Positions 7,957-15,532 of a stretch of DNA of 64,000 nt are shown here, in pieces. The position numbers and the translations under genes are program-made. Positions within the stretch are counted from its first letter, which is position 1. Each line of letters opens with the position of its first letter. Under the pieces are notes generated by a model. The model was not told where the DNA came from and made no database searches. It saw only the letters and a program-made list of their open reading frames with translations. The stretch comes from G963669295 sp963669295 (GTDB taxonomy: Bacteria; Bacteroidota; Bacteroidia; Flavobacteriales_D; CALLUQ01). The stretch spans positions 3,844,001-3,908,000 of the forward strand of contig OY769938.1 of NCBI GenBank assembly GCA_963669295.1, read 5' to 3'.

Positions 7957-8598
7957 TTATTTACCGATTCGTTGATATGTTTCCCCATCCCTAAAGCCTC
8001 CTTGCTTTAAAAAAGCTTTGAATTCCTTTTTTGTAGGATGGATGATGTATTCTCGCACTTTACCTCCTTTACCGGTAATTTCTTCTACTTCAGTAAGCGA
8101 TTGCAGTGTGGCTACTTCGTCTAATTCAATGGCACCAATGGTTAGTAAATCATCGGTAAGTGCCATGCGTTGTACTTCCCAGTAGTCGCCCCGCCCATAG
8201 TTCAAGAAATATTGCCCCTTGAAGTGCTTGAGTTGGTGTTGTTCATTCACTTCAAACACATTTGTTTCCGGCTCCCATTTGCAGTACACCGAATCTTCGG
8301 TTTGGTTCAAAATAGTAACTGTTTGCATGTGTTGTTGCTCGGCAGTTTTAATGCTGTCGAATTCGGCGGTAGTTACAGCAAAGGCATATTGCTCTTTGCG
8401 GATAATGCGTTGCGCTTCAACAATAAGGGTACTGCTATCGGTAACGCTTTGATACTGTCCGATGTATTGTTGCTTAAAGGCATCGGTAGTACTTACGTTG
8501 GTCGGTTGCGTTTCGGTAAAGTTGATTTGTGGAGCCTGGTTGCAGGCAAATAGGCATACTATTCCCAGCAACATCAATACAATGCTGTGCTTTTTCAT
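7957..8598 (-). CDS. hypothetical lipoprotein
   Basis: 213 residues, starting with a lipoprotein signal peptide with lipobox LFAC (Cys19). The mature part is soluble, mixed alpha/beta, with repeated short strands such as DSVYCKWEPETNVFEV and YFLNYGRGDYWEVQRMAL. I do not recognise a family. It lies third in the ECF-linked operon, 18 bp after the VWA gene and 35 bp before the DUF4349 gene. This suggests an envelope function shared with them. Confidence 0.85.
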   Translation of the reverse strand: MKKHSIVLMLLGIVCLFACNQAPQINFTETQPTNVSTTDAFKQQYIGQYQSVTDSSTLIVEAQRIIRKEQYAFAVTTAEFDSIKTAEQQHMQTVTILNQTEDSVYCKWEPETNVFEVNEQHQLKHFKGQYFLNYGRGDYWEVQRMALTDDLLTIGAIELDEVATLQSLTEVEEITGKGGKVREYIIHPTKKEFKAFLKQGGFRDGETYQRIGK

Positions 8599-8616
8599 TG
8601 AAGTATGGTTTAACGG

Positions 8617-10242
8617 TTATTCGTAATGGTAGTAGGAGTAGCGGGGCTCTTCTTCTACCAATTCAATGGCTTGCTCAATCATTTTCACAAAGTCTACCCG
8701 GTAGCCTTTATGGTCCCAACCAATGGCATCTTCGGCCATGGCAAGTGTGCTTTCCCACGTGGCGGCACCTTTGTGTTGCGATCCTTTTAATAACATGCCA
8801 AACGAAGCAACAGATGCGGAAAACCGAAATTCATTGCTGGTTTGTGCCAATGGAACATGTTTGTCCATTACCACCTTTGCAATTTCTTTGCTGGTAGTGC
8901 CTTTAGGAGCTTTGTAGCGGAATTTTACCGATAACAATTCGTTGCTATGGTAGGCTTTATCATTAATTTGATGGTTATCTTGATACCGCAAGTTGCGCTT
9001 GTTGCCTATCGGTACTATTTCGTACAATGCAGTAACACTATGGCCTGCGCCCAACTCACCGGCATCTTTGCGATCGTTCTCGAAATCTTGCTCGGCCATC
9101 ACCCTGTTTTCGTAACCGATTAACCGGTACGACTCTACTTTTGCAGGGTTAAATTCTACCTGGATCTTTACGTCTTTGGCAATGGTAAGTAAGGTGCCAG
9201 CCAGGTTATCGACCAACACTTTTTTGGCCTCGCCAAAGTCATCGATGTAGAAATAGTTGCCATTGCCATTATTAGCGATGGCTTCCATTTTCGAGTCTTT
9301 GTAGTTGCCCATGCCAAATCCTAATACTGTAAGGTCGATGCCTTCGTTTCTTTTTTCCTCAATAAGATGAATCAAGGCCTGATCGGAAGACGGCCCTACA
9401 TTGAAATCGCCATCGGTAGCCAAAATGATGCGGTTGTTGCCGCGTGGTTTGAAATTGTCTTTAGCAATGCGATAGGCCAACTCAATGCCTTCAGCACCAG
9501 CAGTAGAACCCCCAGCCTGCAAGCGATCAAAGGCTTCAATAATAGCATTGTCGCGGTTCCCGGGAGTAGAAGGCAATACTACTCCCGAGCTGCCAGCATA
9601 TACTACAATAGCCACATTGTCTTTTTCGTCTAATTTGCGGGTTAACAACTTAAACGCTTTTTTCAACAAGGGCAATTTATTGTCATCACCCATCGACCCC
9701 GAAACATCAATTAAGAAAACAAGGTTGGTAGCAGGCAAATCATCGGTAGGGATGTCTACTCCTTGCAGCCCAATGTGTACCAAACGGTTGTCTTCATTCC
9801 ACGGACAATCCGATACCTCTGCATATAAACTGAACGGCTCTTTTCCTCGTGGTTGTTCATAGTCGTAATCAAAATAATTGATCATTTCTTCAATACGAAT
9901 AGCATCGCGCGGAGGCAGTTGCCCTTCGTTGAGGAAGCGACGAACATTAGCATAACTGGCATTGTCTACATCAATAGAAAAGGTAGACAATGGGTTGTTA
10001 ATGGCGTTGAGGAAATTGTTTTCTGGTATATAGGCATACGATTCTGAATTGGTAGGTTCGTTGTCGTAATAGTAGGGCTCTTCGGTGTATTCGTAACCGC
10101 CATCGTATACTTCACTTTCTACCGCATCGGTCATCGGCTCTTCATACCTATAGTCGTTGGTTTCATGATGTGATCCTCCGCAAGCCATTAATAGAAGGGC
10201 AAAGGCCATTACAGGTACATATTTCACAAAGGTCGTTTTCAT
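8617..10242 (-). CDS. YfbK-like VWA-domain lipoprotein (VWF type A N-terminal plus DUF3520)
   Basis: 541 residues. A lipobox (LLMAC, Cys21) is followed by an acidic Tyr/Glu-rich linker to about residue 75. The VWF-A N-terminal domain (NPLSTFSIDVDNASYANVRR, about 83-165) comes next. A VWA domain follows with a complete MIDAS start DVSGSMGDD (D179, S181, S183) and the later ATDGDFNVG strand. A DUF3520-type C-terminal region ends near residue 535. This is the architecture of E. coli YfbK. VWA domains bind protein partners through a metal ion; the partner is unknown here. It is second in the operon facing the ECF sigma gene and is co-oriented with two other lipoprotein genes and a DUF4349 gene. 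Confidence 0.93.
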   Translation of the reverse strand: MKTTFVKYVPVMAFALLLMACGGSHHETNDYRYEEPMTDAVESEVYDGGYEYTEEPYYYDNEPTNSESYAYIPENNFLNAINNPLSTFSIDVDNASYANVRRFLNEGQLPPRDAIRIEEMINYFDYDYEQPRGKEPFSLYAEVSDCPWNEDNRLVHIGLQGVDIPTDDLPATNLVFLIDVSGSMGDDNKLPLLKKAFKLLTRKLDEKDNVAIVVYAGSSGVVLPSTPGNRDNAIIEAFDRLQAGGSTAGAEGIELAYRIAKDNFKPRGNNRIILATDGDFNVGPSSDQALIHLIEEKRNEGIDLTVLGFGMGNYKDSKMEAIANNGNGNYFYIDDFGEAKKVLVDNLAGTLLTIAKDVKIQVEFNPAKVESYRLIGYENRVMAEQDFENDRKDAGELGAGHSVTALYEIVPIGNKRNLRYQDNHQINDKAYHSNELLSVKFRYKAPKGTTSKEIAKVVMDKHVPLAQTSNEFRFSASVASFGMLLKGSQHKGAATWESTLAMAEDAIGWDHKGYRVDFVKMIEQAIELVEEEPRYSYYHYE

Positions 10243-10282
10243 GGTTCTGGAGTTTAAGGGTTAATGAGGGCAAAAACCGATC

Positions 10283-10528
10283 TTACTCCTGATCGGCTTC
10301 GGTTACTTCAACAGCATCTGCAGTAGTAGAGTCCATGGGTTGATCCATGTCTATATCTGAAGCAGTAGTGTCGGTATCAATCATTGTAGTGTCGTTCAAT
10401 ACATCGTCTAAAGCATTCAATAAAGAATCTGCAGTGGCATCGGCATTGTTAGTTACTGTGGTTTCTCCACATGCAACCATCATTAATGATAAACTTGCTG
10501 CGGCTAATGTTACTTTTAAAACTTTCAT
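10283..10528 (-). CDS. small acidic lipoprotein, first gene of the ECF-linked operon
   Basis: 81 residues: a lipoprotein signal with lipobox MVAC (Cys20), then a short mature part dominated by Asp, Thr, Glu and Ala (for example LNALDDVLNDTTMIDTDTT). No known domain. It directly follows the leftward copy of the mirrored promoter motif (about 50 bp from its start) and is followed after 40 bp by the VWA gene. Small, acidic and membrane-attached, it could be a signal or decoy component, but nothing in the sequence proves this. Confidence 0.82.
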   Translation of the reverse strand: MKVLKVTLAAASLSLMMVACGETTVTNNADATADSLLNALDDVLNDTTMIDTDTTASDIDMDQPMDSTTADAVEVTEADQE

Positions 10529-10579
10529 GATTTTGAGTGTTATGTCCCTGAGGACCGGTTAAAAATTTGATCTTTGGTG

Positions 10580-10612
10580 GTTAATACAAGAAAGAGGGGA
10601 GAGGTAACCCAA
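10580..10612 (-). promoter_or_regulatory. predicted ECF-type promoter for the lipoprotein/VWA operon
   Basis: On the minus strand TTGGGTTACCT is followed by 13 nt and TGTATTAAC. The same two blocks with the same 13-nt gap occur in mirror image at 10632-10664. I read TTGGGTTACCT as a -35-type and TGTATTAAC as a -10-type element. Transcription would start near 10573, giving a ~45-nt leader before the small lipoprotein gene. Confidence 0.7.
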
Positions 10613-10642
10613 AAAAAAATAATTTAATAAATTGGGTTACCT
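10602..10642. repeat. 11-bp inverted repeat between the two divergent promoters
   Basis: AGGTAACCCAA (10602-10612) and TTGGGTTACCT (10632-10642) are perfect complements separated by an A/T-only 19-nt spacer. The symmetry arises because each arm is the upstream element of one of the two outward-facing promoters. A dimeric operator is an alternative reading. Confidence 0.85.
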
Positions 10643-10664
10643 TTTGGTGTAGCGTTGTATTAAC
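10632..10664 (+). promoter_or_regulatory. predicted ECF-type promoter for the sigma/anti-sigma-protease operon
   Basis: TTGGGTTACCT (10632-10642), 13 nt, TGTATTAAC (10656-10664), identical in blocks and spacing to the leftward copy. The downstream block ends two bases before the ATG at 10667. That ATG therefore probably lies at or upstream of the transcript start, which favours the later ATG at 10697 for the sigma gene. Confidence 0.7.
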
Positions 10665-10696
10665 TCATGGATAATTGCATGGAGGAAATTGGAAAT

Positions 10697-11248
10697 ATGT
10701 CGGATGAAGAATTAGTAGCCGGAATAAAGGTGGGGAATCATCAGGCATTGAAAGTGCTTTATAAAACGCATTATCCGATGGTGCAAAGTTTTGTACTTAA
10801 CAACAGCGGCTCTATTGATGAGGCCAAAGACATTTACCAGGAAACGGTCATTGTTTTTTATGAAAAGGTGCGTTCGGAAGGCTTTGAGTTGACGAGTAAG
10901 ATTAAAACCTTTTTGTATGCGGTAAGCAGGCGGTTGTGGTTGAAGCAGTTGAATGTAAAAGGAAGAAAAGTAGGGGAAGTAAGGGATGATGTGCATTACG
11001 AAGTACCAGCTGAATTGGATGGGATGGAAGAACGGGAGCAACGGTTACGGTTGCTAAAGAAAAGCATGGATGCGTTGGGAGAACCGTGTAAGACCATTTT
11101 AACGGATTTCTTTTACCGACAATTAACCATGGTGGAGATTGCAGAAAAGATGGGGTATACCAATGCAGCGAATGCAAAGAACCAAAAGTATAAATGTTTC
11201 AACCGGTTTAAAAAGCTGGTGATTGTAAACAGCAGAATTGACCATTAG
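10697..11248 (+). CDS. ECF-type RNA polymerase sigma factor
   Basis: An RNA polymerase sigma-70 family protein of the extracytoplasmic-function type, holding sigma regions 2 and 4 only. Region 2 spans roughly residues 10-90 (EAKDIYQETVIVFYEK is the core helix). Region 4 lies at the C-terminus (LTMVEIAEKMGYTNAANAKN, a helix-turn-helix). I chose the ATG at 10697 (MSDEELVAGI, 183 residues), preceded by GGAGGAAATTGG. An in-frame ATG at 10667 exists but sits on the predicted promoter. The next gene begins 4 bp downstream and encodes a membrane protein with an anti-sigma-like N-terminus, so the sigma factor is probably held at the membrane by it. Autoregulation is inferred from the shared promoter motif. 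Confidence 0.93.
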   Translation: MSDEELVAGIKVGNHQALKVLYKTHYPMVQSFVLNNSGSIDEAKDIYQETVIVFYEKVRSEGFELTSKIKTFLYAVSRRLWLKQLNVKGRKVGEVRDDVHYEVPAELDGMEEREQRLRLLKKSMDALGEPCKTILTDFFYRQLTMVEIAEKMGYTNAANAKNQKYKCFNRFKKLVIVNSRIDH

Positions 11249-11252
11249 ATCA

Positions 11253-12347
11253 ATGACAAAAAAAGAAGAATTATCGGAATTGATTGAACGCTACCTCGAT
11301 GGCGACATGACGGAGGCTGAAAGGCAGGCTTTTGAAGCTCGCATGGAAGCTGACCCGGCCATTATGGTAGAGTTGGTACATCACAAAGAAATCAGAGCAG
11401 GCATTGCCACCATTGGTGAGCGTGCAGATCTGAAAGCTACGCTTGATGATATCCATGCAGAGATGCAAGAAGAGCAGCTGCCGGCTCAAAACAGTGCAGC
11501 AGGAAAAGTAATTCCCATGCGCTCCAGGTTTTATCGTTTTACTGCGGTAGCTGCTACCATTTCAATCATTATATCAGTAAGTGCGGTGTTGTTTTACCAC
11601 CAAACTTTCAATCAGCAACAAGAAAGTACTTCTTACGAACAATTGATGAGTGCCATGTCGGAACTCGACGAGAAGCTCGAAGGTTGGGATGACCGACCGG
11701 CAGAAACTGCTACACCGGTGCCTACCTATTTTGGAACTGGCTTTGCAGTGAGCAAAGAAGGGTATTTGGTTACCAATTACCATGTTGTGAAAAATGCCCG
11801 ACGTAAAATCTCTGTAGTCATCGATAACGATTCGTTGGTAGCCTATAAAGCATCATTAATTGCCAAAGATGAACGGTTGGATTTGGCATTGCTTAAAATT
11901 GAAGACGATCGTTTTGAAGCATTTCCTAAAGTACCTTTTACTTTCAGTAAGAAAGGGGTAGTATTGGGAGAGGAAGTGTATACCCTTGGTTATCCGCGTA
12001 TGGATGTGGTTTATGGCGAAGGCGCTATCAGTGCCATGACAGGTTTTGAAGGTGATACATCGGCCTACCAGGTTTCTATTCCTCTTAATAGTGGTAACAG
12101 CGGCGCGCCCATTTTAAATGATAAAGGAGAAGTAGTGGCCATAGCTACCGCCAAAAACAGGGAGCAAGATGGTGCTTCTTATGCTACACGTTCTACCCAT
12201 TTCATGGAGTTCATTGAAACGGTTAACAACGATTCAATTACCGAACAGCCCATTCAACTGCCTACGCGCAATAGCATTAAGCGCAAGAAGCGTACCGAGC
12301 AATTGGATGTGTTAAAAGATTTCGTGTATATCGTTCGGGTACGGTAA
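11253..12347 (+). CDS. membrane-anchored anti-sigma-like / trypsin-like serine protease fusion
   Basis: 364 residues from the ATG at 11253; an in-frame TTG at 11238 overlapping the sigma gene is less likely. Residues 1-70 look like the cytoplasmic part of Bacteroidota anti-sigma factors (LIERYLDGDMTEAERQAFEA). A single transmembrane segment follows at about 97-115. Residues 155-320 form a chymotrypsin-fold S1C/HtrA-type protease domain with all catalytic residues visible: H177 in TNYHVV, D210 in ERLDLALL, S283 in GNSGAP. No PDZ domain follows, only a basic tail. The expected topology puts the protease in the periplasm and the sigma-binding part in the cytoplasm. This suggests one protein that both senses envelope state and controls the neighbouring sigma factor. 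The activity is well supported, the regulatory role is inference. Confidence 0.88.
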   Translation: MTKKEELSELIERYLDGDMTEAERQAFEARMEADPAIMVELVHHKEIRAGIATIGERADLKATLDDIHAEMQEEQLPAQNSAAGKVIPMRSRFYRFTAVAATISIIISVSAVLFYHQTFNQQQESTSYEQLMSAMSELDEKLEGWDDRPAETATPVPTYFGTGFAVSKEGYLVTNYHVVKNARRKISVVIDNDSLVAYKASLIAKDERLDLALLKIEDDRFEAFPKVPFTFSKKGVVLGEEVYTLGYPRMDVVYGEGAISAMTGFEGDTSAYQVSIPLNSGNSGAPILNDKGEVVAIATAKNREQDGASYATRSTHFMEFIETVNNDSITEQPIQLPTRNSIKRKKRTEQLDVLKDFVYIVRVR

Positions 12348-12788
12348 TCACTCTAGTTTAATTACTTCAACATTGCGGGAGGAGAGTTTTTCTACCAATC
12401 GATTCCTATCGTTGGTGGCTTCTTCCTTACTGCTGAAATGCAACACCTCAAACTTTCCATACACATTAATGTTGTGCCCTGCCTTGCTCATGTCTTTTCC
12501 AAATTGAGCAATCGATACTTCACGGGCCGATTCGCAAGTGATGCTGTATACCGGTGATACGGCCTTAAAGTCTGGACCACGACGCATGTTGTCGGCAATC
12601 ACATACTTGAAACAAGGAGTACCAATTTCTTCAGGCGCTGGTGGTGGCGGAGGAGGAGGAGGTGGTGGCACTGGCGAGTCAACAGTTGCTGCTACTTTGT
12701 TGTTTGTTTCGGCAGTAGTACTTTTTGTAGTACTACAGCTCACCAGAAAAGTAACAATGGCAACAAACAGGAGGTGTTGGAGTTTCAT
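12348..12788 (-). CDS. lipoprotein with polyproline linker and SPOR-like C-terminus
   Basis: 146 residues. The lipobox LVSC (Cys18) is followed by a Thr/Ala-rich stretch, a run of about ten prolines near residues 40-51, and a C-terminal alpha/beta domain of about 85 residues. The end of that domain (FEVLHFSSKEEATNDRNRL) resembles a SPOR fold. SPOR domains bind denuded peptidoglycan. The polyproline rod may span the periplasm from the outer-membrane lipid anchor. Its stop codon abuts that of the protease gene, so the two converge with no gap. Confidence 0.82.
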   Translation of the reverse strand: MKLQHLLFVAIVTFLVSCSTTKSTTAETNNKVAATVDSPVPPPPPPPPPPAPEEIGTPCFKYVIADNMRRGPDFKAVSPVYSITCESAREVSIAQFGKDMSKAGHNINVYGKFEVLHFSSKEEATNDRNRLVEKLSSRNVEVIKLE

Positions 12789-12819
12789 GAGTGACTTTTT
12801 ATAAAAGTAGGAAAAATAA

Positions 12820-12847
12820 AAACCCTGCTCATAACGAGCAGGGTTTT
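12820..12847 (-). terminator. Rho-independent terminator
   Basis: AAACCCTGCTC and GAGCAGGGTTT pair around ATAAC. On the minus strand it is followed by TTATTTTTCC. It terminates the 137-residue protein gene just upstream on that strand. Confidence 0.85.
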
Positions 12848-12865
12848 ACCATATGATTGAACAAC

Positions 12866-13279
12866 CTATTTCGGTTTTTTCTCTTTGCCTTTGTTGTCTT
12901 CTTCGTTTTGAAGTCCTTCGTCATCAATAGAAATATTGCTCGATCCTCTTCCTCCAGCACCCGATTGGTACTTCTTAGAACTTTCTCGCTCTTTCGGTTC
13001 CTGTAAAGAAGGCATGACCACCTCTTCAACTTCTTCAGCCTCTTCTTTAGCCTCAGTAGCTTCTACAGGCTTCAAATCGTGCTTAATTTTACTGGGGTCA
13101 GCTTGTTTTATCTGATCACGACCTTTTTCCTGGTTGTCATCATTATTGTCGAAATTAATGCCCGTTTCTTTCTCCATCTTTTCCTTGAAGGCTTCCTTCT
13201 CTTTTTCCTGGGCATATCCTGTAGCACCAATGCATAAAGCTACAGTAAGCAGTAGAGCAACTTTGTATAATTGTTTCAT
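12866..13279 (-). CDS. hypothetical secreted, highly charged protein
   Basis: 137 residues. A Sec signal peptide (LLLTVALCIGATGYA) with predicted cleavage after YAQ is followed by a strongly charged, low-complexity mature part rich in Glu, Lys, Asp and Asn. There is no cysteine-based lipobox and no recognisable domain. It probably is disordered in the periplasm. It lies between the SPOR-like lipoprotein gene and the large barrel/SPOR gene and ends in its own terminator. Confidence 0.75.
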   Translation of the reverse strand: MKQLYKVALLLTVALCIGATGYAQEKEKEAFKEKMEKETGINFDNNDDNQEKGRDQIKQADPSKIKHDLKPVEATEAKEEAEEVEEVVMPSLQEPKERESSKKYQSGAGGRGSSNISIDDEGLQNEEDNKGKEKKPK

Positions 13280-13321
13280 AGTTGGTAAGTTTTGATCCGA
13301 AAGCTACAAAATTTGTGCCAA

Positions 13322-15439
13322 TTACTCCTGATCTTGCAATAACTTCAAGGCTTCCTCAGAGCTGATGTAAGTGCCATTGAAATCGCCTACCACAAATGCA
13401 TCGGGAATTCCTTTGGAGGCAATGTCTTGCTGGGCTTTTAATGCTTCTTCATACGTGTCGTAACGTCCTACAAAGTAGCGCATCACATCGCCCGACTTGC
13501 TGGGCTCTACATTGCCAATTTGCAAGAAGGTATCCAATACATCAGTAGGTACTTCGCGGGTGTAAGCTCCTACTTGTACCCTGAATTTAATCAGTTCTTT
13601 GTTGATTTTATTCGGAGTAGAATTGTCGTTAATCTTATCGTCGCGCGGAGAAATGGTGGCGCCTACCTTGCTTAAAGGAATGCGCTTACCACTCTGGTAG
13701 GCTACAATAAAGGCATCTTCAAAGCCTTTCAGCATAATGTCTACCTTGTGCGTTGCTGCTGCATCAATGTTATCGAACGAACCGGAGAAGTAGCGGTACA
13801 ACCCATCGTCGCCTTTAAAGTGAATAACATTAGGTACTCCTCTAAAGATTTCGTCGGACAATTCGCGGCTAAAGGCGCCAATTTGAACCCGAATTACAGC
13901 AGGGCCACTGGCCACAGTGTGTTCCACATTGGTGTCAGTCATCGTGGTTTTCACGCTGTCGGTAATGTCTCTTGTACTGCCGTCCTGGTTTACTTTAACC
14001 AGCGTAGGATCTGTTACTCCTTTATCGGCTACATTCAGCATCGATACAAAAGCAGAGTCGAGGTTGTCGTGCTCTGAGAAAATGTAGATGTCGTTGCCAT
14101 TTTCGTCTTTTTCAATGCGCAAGTCGGGCAAACTCAATACCATTGGAATCATGTCTGAAGGCACTTCGCTTTTTTGTACCCGGTAGGTTTTTCTGCGTGG
14201 TGTAATAACCAACGGTCGTCCACCATCAGCACTTTCTGATGAGCCTCTTACTTCTTTGTACGTTACAAACTCACCTGTAGAGTCTACAAACATGCGGTAT
14301 TGCAGTTCAAAGTATTCATCGGTAAGGGTAACTCCCATTTTATCTACTTCTGCTCCTTCAGCCGTGTTCAATTCATCATCACGATAATCAGGTACCCCAT
14401 CTTTATCACCATCCAACGGACACCCTCTTTCATCTACCTCAACACCTGCAGGGGTATCAGGGCAATCGTCGGGAAAGTCGGTAATGCCATCTTGATCGGT
14501 ATCGGTAGTATCAAATGCCCATAAATCCGAATCATCACCAAATTTCTCAAACGGATCAATCAATTCGTCTTCTTTCGGACGGTATAGGTCGTAGTGTAGC
14601 GAAACATTGGTAAACAAAAATTTATCGTTGCCATTGGTACCGTTTCTAACTCCTTCACCACTGCCCGTAAGGTTATCTACCAAATCGGTCATGGTAAAGT
14701 GCATGGAGGTCCCTACTTTAAAAGTCCAGCGATCGTTTAATAGCATGTTGGCCCCAAAAGTAATAGGAACTGCCCACGAGCGTTCGGGGTATTTTCCAAG
14801 ACTATCGAGGTTTTGTTCCCTTAAATCGGTTTCGTAAGTATAGTCTCTATATATGAGAATGGCTTGCCCGGCATTAGGGTCATCTTCAGGTAAATTGCGA
14901 ATGGTGCCATCCGACCAGTAGTTGTATTCATTGCCATAGGCATCGTACTTATCGGTTTTCGATAAAAACTCGAACGATTCAAAGCCAATGCCTAAATAGG
15001 GTTCTACCACACGGTCTCTGCGTAAGATGTGATCAAAGTTATAGGTAAGCATGGCACCACCAGTAGTAATTTTCGATTCGAAGTTGAAATTGCGTTCTAG
15101 TGAACGTTCATTGGTGCCTATTTTTCCCCACAACACATAAAAACTAAGATCGAGGTACTTAGTTAGCGGATTGGTAATGCTTAAATCGTACCCCACTCTA
15201 CTTACAGTTGGATGGTAGCTGTCGTGGTTGTTAGATACATCACCATAAAAAGTAAACATACCTACCCCTAATCCAAAAGTGGGTTTTAATTCAAATTCTA
15301 ATGGAGGAAGGGGTTCTTTTTTGGCCGTATCGCTCTTGGTAGTGTCTTTCGATACTACAAATAAATGTTCTGCTGAGTTCGAGAAGGCAACGCTTGAAAT
15401 CAGGAGCAGTAGTAATACAAATAAACGCCTCTTCAACAT
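13322..15439 (-). CDS. outer-membrane barrel protein with thrombospondin type 3 repeats and two SPOR-like domains
   Basis: 705 residues from the ATG at 15439; an in-frame TTG at 15463 would add eight residues ahead of a normal signal peptide. After the signal peptide, residues ~45-290 form an outer-membrane beta-barrel-like region with alternating strands. Calcium-binding thrombospondin type 3 repeats follow (DTDQDGITDFPDDCPD, then DGDKDGVPDYRDD). Two related SPOR-like segments lie at the C-terminus (RVQIGAFSREL and RVQVGAYTREV). The barrel shares landmarks such as WSDGTIRNLPEDD with the gene at 17647-19014, so the two are paralogues. The architecture suggests an outer-membrane protein that contacts peptidoglycan, as in OmpA-like proteins but with SPOR instead of an OmpA domain. 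Confidence 0.88.
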   Translation of the reverse strand: MLKRRLFVLLLLLISSVAFSNSAEHLFVVSKDTTKSDTAKKEPLPPLEFELKPTFGLGVGMFTFYGDVSNNHDSYHPTVSRVGYDLSITNPLTKYLDLSFYVLWGKIGTNERSLERNFNFESKITTGGAMLTYNFDHILRRDRVVEPYLGIGFESFEFLSKTDKYDAYGNEYNYWSDGTIRNLPEDDPNAGQAILIYRDYTYETDLREQNLDSLGKYPERSWAVPITFGANMLLNDRWTFKVGTSMHFTMTDLVDNLTGSGEGVRNGTNGNDKFLFTNVSLHYDLYRPKEDELIDPFEKFGDDSDLWAFDTTDTDQDGITDFPDDCPDTPAGVEVDERGCPLDGDKDGVPDYRDDELNTAEGAEVDKMGVTLTDEYFELQYRMFVDSTGEFVTYKEVRGSSESADGGRPLVITPRRKTYRVQKSEVPSDMIPMVLSLPDLRIEKDENGNDIYIFSEHDNLDSAFVSMLNVADKGVTDPTLVKVNQDGSTRDITDSVKTTMTDTNVEHTVASGPAVIRVQIGAFSRELSDEIFRGVPNVIHFKGDDGLYRYFSGSFDNIDAAATHKVDIMLKGFEDAFIVAYQSGKRIPLSKVGATISPRDDKINDNSTPNKINKELIKFRVQVGAYTREVPTDVLDTFLQIGNVEPSKSGDVMRYFVGRYDTYEEALKAQQDIASKGIPDAFVVGDFNGTYISSEEALKLLQDQE

Positions 15440-15532
15440 ACTTTTTCTATAACGCTTACGCAACTATAACCATGGCCTTATACGAGCAATATAATATTTT
15501 GTTCGCAAAAAAACGAAATTCACTACAGGTAC

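Noticed and set aside
10667..10696. Start of the sigma factor at 10667
   Set aside because: It lies three bases after the predicted -10 element; the ATG at 10697 is preceded by a better ribosome-binding stretch.
12538..12804. Frame with a poly-Gly run
   Set aside because: It is antisense to the polyproline segment of the SPOR-like lipoprotein gene.
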